Shown: positions 16,746-27,864, counted from the first letter of the stretch. The stretch is DNA of 64,000 nt from DATEOR01 sp046733475 (GCA_046733475.1 JBKPPF010000020.1:1-64000), one strand, 5' to 3'. A program made the numbers and translations. The notes: generated from the letters alone by a model not told the origin.

Positions 16746-19305
16746 GTGCAACCGCCACGTGGCACCGTCACCCTCCTCTTCACGGACATCGAGGGCTCGA
16801 CGGTCCTCGCCGAGCGGCTCGACGAGCGCTGGCCAGACCTCCTCGCCGAGCACAACAGGATCCTGCGCGAGGCCTTCGCGGCCCACGGCGGAACCGAGCT
16901 CGGCACGGAAGGGGACGCGTTCTTCCTCGCGTTCACAGCCGCCGGCTCCGCGGCGGCCGCCGCAGCGGAGGCGCAGCGTGCACTTGCATCCCATGCATGG
17001 CCGGACGACGAAGTGATCCGCGTCCGCATGGGGCTCCATACCGGCGAGCCCACGCCGACCGCCGACGGCTACGTCGGCCTGGACATGCACCGGGCCGCTC
17101 GCGTGACTGCGGCGGGCCACGGCGGCGAGGTCCTGCTCTCGCAGACCACGCGCGACCTCCTCCCCGAGAATCTCGACGGCCTCACCTTCCGCGACCTCGG
17201 CGACCACCGGCTGAAGGACCTGACGGGCCGCACCGCCTGTACCAGCTGTGCATCGAGGGACTCGCCGCCGATTTCCCGCCCCCGCGGACGATCGAAGGCC
17301 GCGTGACGAATCTCCCGGCTCAGCCGACGCCGCTCGTCGGCCGGGACGCAGAGCTGCAAGCGGTGCGCACGCTTCTCCTGGACGAGAACACGCGCATGGT
17401 GACGCTCACCGGCCCCGGGGGGGACGGGCAAGACCCGCCTGGCTCTGCAGGTCGGGGCTGACCTGGTCGACCAGTTTCCCGACGGCGCGTACGGCGTGCT
17501 TCTCGCGCCGATCAGCGATCCGGAGCTCGTTCCGCTCGAGCTTGCGCGGGGTGCTCGGCGTCAACGAGAGCGCGTCGCTCTCACTCATCGAGGCGCTCAA
17601 AGCCGAGCTCCGCAACCGGCGCGTGCTCATCGTATTCGACAACTTCGAACACGTCGGCGCGGCCGCGGAGGTCCTCGCCGTCCTCCTCGGCGCGTGCCAG
17701 CGGCTCAAGATGCTGGTGACGAGCCGGGGGCCCCTGCGGATCGCGGCCGAGCGCCAGTATCCGGTGCCTCCGCTCGCCGGCTCGGAGGCTGTGCTTCTCT
17801 TCGTCGAGCGCGCCAGCGCCGTGCGCGCGGACTTCGAGTTGGACGAGGAGACGCAAACGATCGTCTCCGAGATCTGCAAGCGCCTCGACGGGCTGCCGCT
17901 CGCCATCGAGCTCGCCGCGGCCTGGGCAAAGGTTCTCCCACCCGCTTCCCTCCTGCGCCGGCTCGAGAATCGGTTGGAGCTCCCTGCCGCGAGAGGGCGC
18001 GAAGTCCCCGCGACAGAGCACGCTGCGCCAGGCGATCGCCTGGAGCTACGACCTGCTCGGCGAGGAGGAGCGCCGCCTTCATTTCTGCCTGTCGGTTTTC
18101 ATGGGCGGCTTCACGCTCGAGGCGGCCGAGCGCGTCGTCGGTGCGGGCGAGCTCGACGTCCTGGAGGGCGTCGCCTCCCTGGTCGATCGCAGCCTGCTCC
18201 GCGAGGCCGAAGAAGCCGGCGGCGGAACACGGTTTTCGATGCTGGAGACGATTCGCGAGTTTGCGCGGGAGCAGCTTGCCGAGGCGGGCGAGGAGGAGCA
18301 GCTGCTCAAGCGCCACGCGCTCGAGTTCGCGCGCTTCGCAGAGGAAGCCGACGCCGGCCTGCGCAGCGACGATCAGCTCCTCTGGTTCGAGCGCCTGGAG
18401 GCAGAGCACGACAACCTTCGCACCGCGCTCGACTCGTCGCTCGCTGCCGGGGATGCCGAAACGGCGCTTCGCCTGGGTGGCGCGCTCGGCTGGTTCTGGT
18501 ACACGCACGGCCACGGAATGGAGGGCTGCAACCGTTTGACCGAGCTCCTGGCGGTGACCGAGGGCGCGCCCGAGGCGTTGCGGGCTCGCCCCATGTACGC
18601 CCTGGGCGTCCTCGTCGATCAGCGTGCCGAACCGGCGCGGGCGGTCGAGCTGGTCGAGCGGAGCCTGGCCATATTTCGTGAGCAGGGCGACCGCGAGCGC
18701 GTCGGCGCGGCGCTGAACAGCCTCGGGTCGATCAAGCGCGCGTTGGGGGACCTCGATGCGGCCCGTTCTCTCCTCGAGGAGAGCCTGGCCATCCGTCGCG
18801 AACTCGGCGAACAGGCCCGCGCGGCCTCATCACTCGGCAACCTCGGCGTCCTCGCGTTCGAGCGCGGAGACCTCGACGAGGCGGAGTCCCGCTTCCTCGA
18901 AGCGCTCGAGCTCGACCGAATGCACGGAACGAGTGGGGAGCGTCTGCGACGCTGGACAGCCTCGTTGCGGTCGCGATCGAACGCGGCGACCACGCGCGTG
19001 CGCGCGAGCTCAACCGCGAGATGCTCGCATCCGCGAAGCGCGTGGGAGATCAGGAGTCGATCGCCTTCGGGCTCGAGAAGGCCGCAATTCTCGCCGCAGT
19101 CGAGAACCAGGCGGCCCGGGCAGGCCGGCTCGCCGGAGCCGCGGACGCCGTGCGCGAAGCGGCGGGGATCGACCGCAGCGACTTCGACCGTGCGTGGCTC
19201 GACAGTCACCTCGGCCGGGTCGCCGGCGACGAGTTCGAGAGCTCTCGCGCCGCGGGGAAGCAGGTCGAGCCGGAGGAAGCGCTTCGCGAAGCCCGGGAAG
19301 GCTGA
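16746..19305 (+). pseudogene. Second cyclase / NB-ARC-like ATPase / TPR gene, broken by five frameshifts
   Basis: The GTG at 16746 starts a cyclase domain (TLLFTDIEGSTVLAERLDER, then GTEGDAFFLAF and MGLHTGEPTPTADGY). A frame change near 17225 leads to LYQLCIEGLAADFPPPRT and PLVGRDAELQAVRTLL. Near 17415 an extra G in a run of seven breaks the Walker A, GPGGTGKTRLALQVG. Further changes near 17545, 17985 and 18940 separate FDNFEHVG (Walker B), SYDLLGEEERRLHFCLSVF, the TPR repeats and the final GADAVREAAG-like helices. The original product was about 850 residues. Catalytic motifs are conserved, so the breaks are recent or are sequencing errors at homopolymers. Confidence 0.8.
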
Positions 19306-19363
19306 CGACCGGACTTCAGCACGTGGAAGATCGCGCGGGCCCGGGCATGATCTCTCCAGAGCG

Positions 19364-20110
19364 ATGAGTGACGTCTTCCTCTTCCTCGCCGCCTTCGCGG
19401 CCAGCGCGGTCGAAATGGTCGAGGCACTCACGATCGTGCTCGCGGTCGGAGTCACTCGCGGCTGGCGATCGCCGCTGATCGGCGTCGCTGCGGCGACCCT
19501 CGCTCTGGTCGCGATCATCGCCGCGCTCGGTCCGGCCCTGCAGCTCCTCCCGATCGACGTGCTGCGGCTCGTGGTCGGCGCGCTCCTACTCTGCTTCGGG
19601 CTGCAGTGGCTGCGGAAGGCGATCCTCCGGTCGAGCGGCTACAAGCCGCTGCACGACGAGGAGGAGGCCTTTCTCGCGGAACGGGCCGAAGCGGCCGCCG
19701 CTGGGAGAGACGAACGCATCGGGATGGACTGGTACGGGTTCACGATCGCGTTCAAGGGAGTGCTGCTCGAGGGCCTCGAGGTCGCGTTCATCGTGATCAC
19801 GTTCGGGAGCACGCAGGGGCGGCTCGGTCTCGCGGCCGCGGCTGCCGGAGCGGCGCTCGTGCTCGTCGCAACCGTCGGACTGTTCGTGCACGCCCCGCTC
19901 TCGCGCGTCCCCGAGAACACGATCAAGTTCGCCGTCGGGCTCTTGCTGACGACGTTCGGCACCTTCTGGGCGGCCGAGGGCGCCGGCGTCACCTGGCCCG
20001 GTGACGAGCTCGCGCTCCTCGGCCTGCTCGGCTTCCTCGCGGCGCTCGCCTTCCTCCTCGTGGAGCTTCTCCGCCGCCAGCGGCTTTCGCTTCAGCCGGG
20101 TGAGGCATGA
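19364..20110 (+). CDS. Multi-spanning membrane protein (COG4280-like)
   Basis: The 248-residue protein has about six to seven hydrophobic helices. Two related acidic motifs lie inside membrane segments: VEMVEALTIVLAVGVTRGWR in helix 1 and KGVLLEGLEVAFIVITFGS in the middle. These suggest a duplicated half and a transport function, as in small cation-exchanger-like families. A soluble loop (about 95-125) separates the halves. No substrate is known to me. Its stop overlaps the ATG of the next small membrane gene by four bases, so the two are a unit. Confidence 0.8.
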   Translation: MSDVFLFLAAFAASAVEMVEALTIVLAVGVTRGWRSPLIGVAAATLALVAIIAALGPALQLLPIDVLRLVVGALLLCFGLQWLRKAILRSSGYKPLHDEEEAFLAERAEAAAAGRDERIGMDWYGFTIAFKGVLLEGLEVAFIVITFGSTQGRLGLAAAAAGAALVLVATVGLFVHAPLSRVPENTIKFAVGLLLTTFGTFWAAEGAGVTWPGDELALLGLLGFLAALAFLLVELLRRQRLSLQPGEA

Positions 20111-20307
20111 GATACGTGAGGTCGTTCGCCGCCTTCTGGTGGGATTTCATCGTGGGCGACGACTGGCGCGTTGCGGCGGGAATCGCGATCGCGCTGGGCC
20201 TGACCGCGGCGCTCACCGACCACGGCTGGAGCGCCTGGTGGCTGCTACCGCTCGCGGTCGCCGTCCTGCTCGGACGCTCGCTTCAGCGCGCGACGAGATC
20301 CGGGTAG
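20107..20307 (+). CDS. Small two-helix membrane protein
   Basis: The 66-residue protein starts at an ATG overlapping the stop of the COG4280-like gene (ATGA). It has two membrane segments, WRVAAGIAIALGLTAALT and WWLLPLAVAVLLGRSL, joined by a short WSA turn. It is probably a partner of the larger protein. Its last 25 bases overlap the end of the converging damaged gene at 20283. Confidence 0.7.
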   Translation: MRYVRSFAAFWWDFIVGDDWRVAAGIAIALGLTAALTDHGWSAWWLLPLAVAVLLGRSLQRATRSG

Positions 20308-20588
20308 CGGCCGGCGTCGTACTCGCGGTCGAAGTCGCGGAGCCCGTGGTCGAATGAGAAGCCGTGGCCGTGCGCCTGCCGGTAGTCCACCATGAGCACG
20401 CCGAGATCTTGGAACGCGTGTTCGAGCACGCAGCCGCCGCCGTCCCAGGCCGTGCAAGCGGACGGCAGGTCCTACGGGGGGATCGACGCCACGCGTGGGG
20501 CGGATCAGGTTCACGCGGCGGAGCACGTCGTCCAGCGGGCTCGACGGAGGGACGGTTATCTCAGGCGCGTCCCGAATCGTGTCGCCAT
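20283..20588 (-). pseudogene. Damaged second copy of the small hypothetical gene at 12768
   Basis: The copy aligns along its whole length with the gene at 12768-13076. The ATG at 20588 gives MATRFGTRLR and then a stop, because one base is missing. The next frame gives PEITVPPSSPLDDVLRRVNL. After a second change near 20470 a third frame gives CTAWDGGGCVLEHAFQDLGV and FSFDHGLRDFDREYDAGRY before the TGA at 20283-20285. The promoter-like TAGACT upstream (20601-20596) is conserved. It is a decayed duplicate, unless the two indels are assembly errors. Confidence 0.75.
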
Positions 20589-20601
20589 GCCTTCGAGTCT
20601 A
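20589..20601 (-). promoter_or_regulatory. Conserved -10 element before the damaged copy
   Basis: TAGACT at 20601-20596 on the minus strand is seven bases before the ATG at 20588, the same hexamer and spacing as at the intact copy. Confidence 0.45.
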
Positions 20602-20650
20602 TCCCGAGATTCGTGGATCGCTTGTGAGCGACGAGTAGGATCGCTTCCTC

Positions 20651-22120
20651 ATGGCCTGGGAGCCGATCGCCGTGCACGACGGCGTCACGCTGCACCACGA
20701 CGTCCTCGACGGCCTGTCAACCTACTGGGTGGAGAGCGGCGGCCCGTTTCGCGCCGTGCTGGTGTTTCGCGTTGGCCAGGCCGACGAGACGTTGCCGACA
20801 CGCGGCATCTGCCACCTCGTCGAACATCTGGCGATCGAGCCGCAGCCGCGCCTCTATGCCCACAACGGATGGTGCTCGATCGATGCGACCGGATTCTGGG
20901 CCGAGGGCGATCGCGACGAGGTTCTCGATTACCTCGAGGGCGTCGCCCGTCGGCTGCGTGCTCTTCCGCGCGACCGGATGGTCGCCGAGCGCCAGATCCT
21001 CGCGACGGAGGGCAGCCAGCGGGGCGGGTCGATCGTCACCACGCTCCTCAGCTGCCGCTGGGGTGCGCGGACGTACGGCACGGCCAGCTACGACGAGTTC
21101 GGGTTGTTCCGCCTCAGCGAGGACGAGGCGCAGGCATGGGCCGATCGCTTTTTCGTCGCCGACAATGCGGTTCTCTTCATGACGGGCGAGCCACCGGCAG
21201 GCTTCAGCCTCGAGCTGCCTCGCGGAGAGCGGCACCCCCTACCCGCCGCCGAGTCGGTCAGTGGTCTTCAACTTCCCACCGGGATCAGCCTTGGGCAGGG
21301 CGGCGTCGGCGTCGGGATGGAGGTCGACCGTTCCCCCGGCACAGGGCTGGCGCTCGCCTTGCTGGCGTCCGCCGCCACTGCCCGGCTACGACACGAGCTG
21401 GGCGTCACCTACCACGTGGGCGCCGACTATCAGCTGGCGGGCCCTGACCAAGCCCACCTCACGATTGCGGCGGACTGTCTCGACACGAACGCCGAGCAGG
21501 TCGCGAGCACCCTGCTGGCGGTGATCGACAACCTCGCGTCGCACGGCCCCGAGGAGGCCGAGCTGGAGCACGAGCGGGAGCGGTTCCGGCGCGCGGTCCG
21601 CGCACCCGCGGACGCGCTCGACTGGTTTGCGACCGGCGATCTGATCGGTGTGAGCCGCGAGAAGTTGCTCGAACAGGTCACGTCGACCGATCACGTCAGT
21701 GCCGACGAGGTGGCTGCAGTCGCCCGGGGCGGCGCGGAAAGAATGATCATGATCGTCCCATCGCACGTCGCGCCGCCGACTCGGTGTCGGCCGTATCCAC
21801 ATTTCAGCGAGCGGGCCGTCAGCGGACGGCGCCTCCGAGTGAAGGGAATGGCGGGGTGGCTATCCGCGCGCCGGGCCGGGGTGATCCTGGGCGAGGAAGG
21901 GCTGACCGCGATCTACGCTGACGAGAAGTTCAGCACGGTCGAGTGGAGCGACTGCGAAGTGGTGCTCCACTGGTCGAATGGCAGCGTGGTCGTCATCGGG
22001 CGAGACGGCGACCGGGTACCGGTGCTGGTCGACTCGTTCGGGCGGAATGGGGCGCAAGCTGCGCTTGACGAGCTCAAGCGCCACGTCCCCGCGGATCGCT
22101 TCATACTGATGCCGGACTGA
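20651..22120 (+). CDS. M16-like (insulinase family) metallopeptidase with an extra C-terminal domain
   Basis: The 489-residue protein has the M16 inverted zinc motif HLVEH (residues 55-59) and a possible third ligand, Glu120, in ERQILATEG. A second M16-like half follows (SLGQGGVGVGMEVDRSPGTG, then TARLRHELGVTYHVGADYQL). After about residue 395 an additional strand-rich domain of about 95 residues (ARRAGVILGEEGLTAIYADE, then CEVVLHWSNGSVVVIGRDG) resembles a small PH-like fold; this last point is a guess from pattern. There is no signal peptide, so it is cytoplasmic. A TAGGAT box lies nine bases before the ATG. The substrate is unknown. Confidence 0.8.
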   Translation: MAWEPIAVHDGVTLHHDVLDGLSTYWVESGGPFRAVLVFRVGQADETLPTRGICHLVEHLAIEPQPRLYAHNGWCSIDATGFWAEGDRDEVLDYLEGVARRLRALPRDRMVAERQILATEGSQRGGSIVTTLLSCRWGARTYGTASYDEFGLFRLSEDEAQAWADRFFVADNAVLFMTGEPPAGFSLELPRGERHPLPAAESVSGLQLPTGISLGQGGVGVGMEVDRSPGTGLALALLASAATARLRHELGVTYHVGADYQLAGPDQAHLTIAADCLDTNAEQVASTLLAVIDNLASHGPEEAELEHERERFRRAVRAPADALDWFATGDLIGVSREKLLEQVTSTDHVSADEVAAVARGGAERMIMIVPSHVAPPTRCRPYPHFSERAVSGRRLRVKGMAGWLSARRAGVILGEEGLTAIYADEKFSTVEWSDCEVVLHWSNGSVVVIGRDGDRVPVLVDSFGRNGAQAALDELKRHVPADRFILMPD

Positions 22121-22270
22121 TCAGCGACCGCTTGAGGGAAGGTACGCCTGCAACGGGCGCGCAGGCGGCTCCTCGTGGTCGGGCGGTGCATCGGGGGCAC
22201 GGAGCCGACCTTGTGAGAGGGGCTCCTTGTTCCAGCGCTTTCGCTCGATCCATGCTTTCAACGTGCTCAT
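22121..22270 (-). CDS. Possible 49-residue small protein
   Basis: On the minus strand an ATG at 22270 opens a 49-residue frame, MSTLKAWIERKRWNKEPLSQ then GRLRAPDAPPDHEEPPARPL and a short tail. The TGA at 22121-22123 directly abuts the stop of the M16-like gene. TATCAT lies six bases before the ATG, matching the leaderless promoters of confirmed genes here. The composition (basic helix, then a proline-rich tail) looks like a real small protein. No family is recognised. Confidence 0.45.
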   Translation of the reverse strand: MSTLKAWIERKRWNKEPLSQGRLRAPDAPPDHEEPPARPLQAYLPSSGR

Positions 22271-22282
22271 GGTCACATGATA
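22271..22282 (-). promoter_or_regulatory. Leaderless -10 element before the small protein
   Basis: TATCAT at 22282-22277 (minus strand) is six bases before the ATG at 22270. CTTGCA lies 16 bases further upstream and could be a weak -35. Confidence 0.4.
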
Positions 22283-22342
22283 CCCATGGACTCAGCGATG
22301 CAAGCTTAAAATGCCCACGAATGAAATGGCTCCTTCTTGATC

Positions 22343-22367
22343 TCAGGCGCGTCCCGGGGCCGCCTGA
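22343..22367 (-). terminator. Hairpin downstream of greA
   Basis: Just after the greA stop, TCAGGCG and CGCCTGA can pair with an 11-base loop between them. No T-run follows, so this is a weak terminator candidate. Confidence 0.3.
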
Positions 22368-22376
22368 AGCTGCGCC

Positions 22377-22832
22377 TCAGCGGCCAACCGCTGTGACCTT
22401 CGCGAGCCACTCGCCCTTCGGCGCCGCCACCTTGATCTTGTCGCCGACCTTCGCCCCGAGCAGCGCCTTGCCGAGCGGGGAGTCGGGCGAGACGCCGCCC
22501 ACGCTCGAGATCTCCACCTCCATCGTCTCCCCGTCGTCGAGCTCGATCGAGACGCGTGAGCCGACGGCGACTACGGAGCTCGCCGCAGCCGCTTCCTCGT
22601 CGACGAGGACGGCGCGCTGCAAGCGGTCGCGGAGGATGGTGATTCTGCGCTCGAGGAGGCCCTGCTCGTTCTTGGCGGCGTGGTACTCGAAGTTCTCGGA
22701 AAGGTCACCGAAGCCTCTGGCGGTTGCAATCGCTTCGACCATCTCGGCCCGCTTCGGACCCTCGAGCTCGGCGAGCTCTGACTCGAGCTGAGCCTTCTGC
22801 TCGCGGGTGAGGTGTTCGGCTTTGTCGGTCAC
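22377..22832 (-). CDS. greA: Transcription elongation factor GreA
   Basis: The 151-residue protein has the full GreA layout. An N-terminal coiled coil holds EAIATARGFGDLSENFEYHA at its tip, where the Asp and Glu of DLSEN coordinate the catalytic Mg2+ in the RNA polymerase secondary channel. A C-terminal FKBP-like domain follows (VGSRVSIELDDGETMEVEIS, SPDSPLGKALLGAKVGDKI). It rescues stalled RNA polymerase by promoting transcript cleavage. The start is a GTG nine bases after a TAGCGT box. It is a housekeeping gene and not linked to its neighbours. Confidence 0.97.
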   Translation of the reverse strand: MTDKAEHLTREQKAQLESELAELEGPKRAEMVEAIATARGFGDLSENFEYHAAKNEQGLLERRITILRDRLQRAVLVDEEAAAASSVVAVGSRVSIELDDGETMEVEISSVGGVSPDSPLGKALLGAKVGDKIKVAAPKGEWLAKVTAVGR

Positions 22833-22875
22833 GGGTGAGACACGCTACCGCCTGCAGCAGCGAGCACAGCGTCAT

Positions 22876-23166
22876 TCATGTCGCCACGTCTTCTTTCTCG
22901 TCCAGCCGGAATGTCCGCGAAGAGGGGTTGCGAACGATGTGCGATGTGTGATTTCGGCAGAGTCGCTGACTCAGCTTGACTAAAGCTGAAGAGACGGACT
23001 CCCCGGCTTCGACTGCTCTCCGTAATCCGTTGAGTGTTCCGCAAGGGACCACGGCCCCACGCTCGCTGAGGAGTTCAGTGACACGCAATTCCGCAAGCTC
23101 GGAAAGGCCTCGCTCGATACCTCCCGATTGGATCTGCGCCAAAGCGGATCCGACCGCAGATCGCAC
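22876..23166 (-). CDS. Uncertain hypothetical reading frame
   Basis: A GTG at 23166 opens a 96-residue frame (RSAVGSALAQIQSGGIERGL, then SELAELRVTELLSERGAVVP). Codon use is less GC-rich than that of the neighbours. The pattern of helices is protein-like, but I recognise no family. It overlaps the end of the TIR-like relic and may be its former continuation in another frame or an unrelated fragment. It could also be non-coding. Confidence 0.25.
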   Translation of the reverse strand: MRSAVGSALAQIQSGGIERGLSELAELRVTELLSERGAVVPCGTLNGLRRAVEAGESVSSALVKLSQRLCRNHTSHIVRNPSSRTFRLDEKEDVAT

Positions 23167-23304
23167 GTCTTGCTGACGTCAAAGAGATCTTGCACGGAAT
23201 AGTCTAAAAAGGCTACGTCATTACGCTTGTCTCTAGCGTGCTGGACCAAAAACTCCCGCGCCCATGTCCTCCATCTGGAATGAAATAAAGGCGCGTGGTG
23301 GCAT
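23160..23304 (-). pseudogene. Relic of a TIR-like (Thoeris ThsB / DUF1863 type) gene
   Basis: On the minus strand the ATG at 23304 gives MPPRAFISFQMEDMG. One base later in phase it gives REFLVQHARDKRNDVAFLDY and SVQDLFDVSK. Restoring one missing T would turn the break into MEDMWAREFL. The order FISF.MED...ARDFLV..A..K...FLDYSVQ matches the N-terminal half of TIR-like domains in proteins of this type. The second half (the WK..CRERI and IVLIG region) is absent. The patch is less GC-rich than its surroundings, which fits a horizontally acquired gene that has decayed. It lies just downstream of nrdJ. Confidence 0.5.
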
Positions 23305-23322
23305 GATCTGCCTCGCTAAGTT

Positions 23323-26085
<2,763 letters not shown>

Positions 26086-26292
26086 CTCTTTCCTCCATCG
26101 TATCTGTAGCCCAACCCTCGAAAAACGCGGGGTCCGTAGGGTAGAGCGGTCCTCGGACGGTGCCTATTTGCAGGGATTTTTCGACCGTCAGGACCCGACC
26201 TGACCGATGACGCAACTGGACTATTCCTTCGTCTCGTGCCGCCTCGCATAATGGCGTGAGGAGGGCTAGCCGTGCCGGCAAGCTCCATTCCT

Positions 26293-26722
26293 ATGCGCAA
26301 GGCCATTCTCATAGCGCTCGCCGCAGTCGCGGCCGCCGTCGTACTTCCTTCGCCACGATCGCCTTCGAAACCTTCGACACCGTGACGGGCGGGTGTAGCG
26401 AGGGTGAGATGCGCGTGTTTCGCGAATTCCCGCAGTACGGTGGGCGACAGCTCGAACCCGAGTACAGCGGCAGCAACGGCTGCTACATCGCCTTTACAAC
26501 GGAAGATGCGGCCGAGCGCGTCGCAACGTACTACAGGGAGCAACTGACGGCCGGCGGCTGGAAGCTCGACCCGCCTCCGCCCTCCGTCGAGGCCGCGGAG
26601 GGACAGACCGAGGGCGGCGGTGTGAGCGCGGCACGCGGCCGCTACGGCTACATGACCCTGTTGGAGGCGCCCACGCGGAACGGACGTCCGTCGTGGTGTA
26701 CGTCATCGAGAGGGAGGATTAG
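26293..26722 (+). pseudogene. Secreted hypothetical protein, broken by two frameshifts
   Basis: The ATG at 26293 starts a signal peptide, MRKAILIALAAVAAAVV. One frame change near 26345 leads to FETFDTVTGGCSEGEMRVFR and then GSNGCYIAFTTEDAAERVAT and YYREQLTAGGWKLDPPPPSV. A second change near 26690 gives TSVVVYVIERED and the TAG at 26720. The middle resembles small exported proteins with a TTEDAAERVATYYREQL motif, whose function is unknown. As with other broken genes here, the indels may be assembly errors. Confidence 0.6.
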
Positions 26723-26792
26723 CCCAGGAGGATGCGTGACCCCGGTCTTCGGCACGGCCTTCTTCTGCCGCGTCCTGGGCTTTTGCGCGGTA

Positions 26793-26821
26793 GGGGCCCC
26801 GCCGGCAACGGCAGGGGCCCC
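26793..26821. terminator. Strong hairpin between convergent genes
   Basis: GGGGCCCCGCCG and its complement form a 12-base stem with one bulged A and a GCAA tetraloop. AGCATTTT follows on the plus strand. It lies between the broken secreted gene and the minus-strand gene at 26878, where a bidirectional terminator is expected. Confidence 0.6.
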
Positions 26822-26877
26822 AGCATTTTCGTCCTTACGGATTAGCGAGTTGAAGCTCGGAGGCGCCGAGTCGCCTA

Positions 26878-27168
26878 TCAGCGATGCAGGGCAGCCAGGC
26901 GGCGCTGCAGCCGCGACCGAAGCGATGCTTCGAACAGGTCGGGCTCGTCGCTGACAGTGTCGTCGGACTCGTTGGGCTCGGAATCCGACGACTCGGCGGC
27001 CGTCGCTGCCCGGGCAGCGGAGAGCTCGCGCCCAATGCGCTCGATCTCCGCACAGAGGAGGCGGATCGCCTCGCCTGCGGCGCGCATATCCTCGCGCTCG
27101 TCCCGGCGGAGGCCCTCGCCCCAGCGTCTGACTTCCTCGAATTGACGGCGATTCACAAGCGGAATCAT
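26878..27168 (-). CDS. Hypothetical coiled-coil protein
   Basis: The 96-residue protein begins MIPLVNRRQFEEVRRWGEG and is highly charged. Residues 10-55 look like a helical coiled coil (EAIRLLCAEIERIGRELSAA), followed by an acidic linker (ESSDSEPNESDD) and a final helix (SLRSRLQRRLAAL). No family is recognised. It is downstream of the VOC gene by 18 bases in the same direction, so it may be in its operon. Confidence 0.6.
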   Translation of the reverse strand: MIPLVNRRQFEEVRRWGEGLRRDEREDMRAAGEAIRLLCAEIERIGRELSAARAATAAESSDSEPNESDDTVSDEPDLFEASLRSRLQRRLAALHR

Positions 27169-27186
27169 TCCACGGAGCGCTCGAAT

Positions 27187-27630
27187 CTAGTCGGCAAGTC
27201 CCTTGGAACGGAGCTCCGCCAGCGCCTGCTCGCTCTTCTCGAGGCCTTCGAGGCCCATGCCGCGAAGGACGTTCTCGGTCTTCGTGAACTGGATCTCCCG
27301 GTAGTCGACGACCTCGACGTGGTTCCCCCAGGGATCGCGGAAGTCAAGGTGCCCGCTCCGCGCCACCTCGACGCCGGCGTCCTGAAGCGCGCGCCGGGCG
27401 GCCTCCTTGTCGTCGACTACGAGCCCGAGGTGGCGGTGTGCGTCGGGCGGCTGCGTCCTCCCCTGTGCGAGCGCGACGAACTGGTCGCCCATGTCGACGA
27501 AGGCCATGCGGCCCGCGCGGCCGCGGAGCTCGAGCTCGAAAATGCGCCCGTAGAACTCGAGCGCCTCCTCGACGTCGCCGACTTCGAGGGCGACGTGGTT
27601 CAGGCCGACGAGGCGGGCCCGGGAGGCCAT
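27187..27630 (-). CDS. VOC superfamily (glyoxalase/dioxygenase fold) protein
   Basis: The 147-residue protein has the paired beta-alpha-beta-beta-beta modules of the vicinal oxygen chelate superfamily. The first module has VGLNHVALEVGDVEEALEFY with a metal-ligand-type His and LELRGRAGRMAFVDMGDQFV. The second has HRHLGLVVDDKEAARRALQD and FRDPWGNHVEVVDY, where His and Glu would complete a metal site. It could be a glyoxalase-like enzyme, a dioxygenase or a resistance protein. A -10 box six bases before the ATG suggests its own leaderless transcript. Confidence 0.88.
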   Translation of the reverse strand: MASRARLVGLNHVALEVGDVEEALEFYGRIFELELRGRAGRMAFVDMGDQFVALAQGRTQPPDAHRHLGLVVDDKEAARRALQDAGVEVARSGHLDFRDPWGNHVEVVDYREIQFTKTENVLRGMGLEGLEKSEQALAELRSKGLAD

Positions 27631-27642
27631 CTCGTCAGTCTA
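27631..27642 (-). promoter_or_regulatory. Leaderless -10 element before the VOC gene
   Basis: TAGACT at 27642-27637 (minus strand) lies six bases before the ATG at 27630. Confidence 0.5.
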
Positions 27643-27864
27643 GGAAGACTGGTCACCCACCCGGGTCGCGAAGGCGCCGGAATTCATTGCCTCCCAAACG
27701 CGGAGGTAGCCGTCGAGCTCGTATCCGGAAGCCGCGTCTCGAACCGGCCAGCCGAAGCGAATCTCGAGAGTCCCCAAGGCCGTGCGCACGACGACGCAGC
27801 CCGTGCGTCGCAGGGACTCAGACAGGGCCTCGGTGAGGCTGGGATCGCTGACTTCGACTTTCAC
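27640..27864 (-). CDS. Small hypothetical protein
   Basis: The 74-residue protein from a GTG at 27864 reads KVEVSDPSLTEALSESLRRT, then GCVVVRTALGTLEIRFGWPV and YELDGYLRVWEAMN. The alpha-beta pattern looks like a small folded domain. No family is recognised. It ends nine bases before the start of the VOC gene. Confidence 0.6.
   Translation of the reverse strand: MKVEVSDPSLTEALSESLRRTGCVVVRTALGTLEIRFGWPVRDAASGYELDGYLRVWEAMNSGAFATRVGDQSS

Noticed and set aside
15651..17207. A minus-strand open frame of 518 codons
   Set aside because: It lies opposite the intact cyclase-ATPase-TPR gene and the next cyclase. The translation is low in complexity and lacks domain patterns.
22341..22357. A 17-base match (ATCTCAGGCGCGTCCCG) between this place and the duplicated small gene at 20559
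   Set aside because: The match does not extend on either side, so a third copy of the gene is not supported.
26086..26292. Possible cobalamin riboswitch or NrdR boxes before nrdJ
   Set aside because: I looked for a B12-box-like core and paired NrdR-type boxes and saw neither. Only a ribosome binding site and GC-rich spacer are visible.
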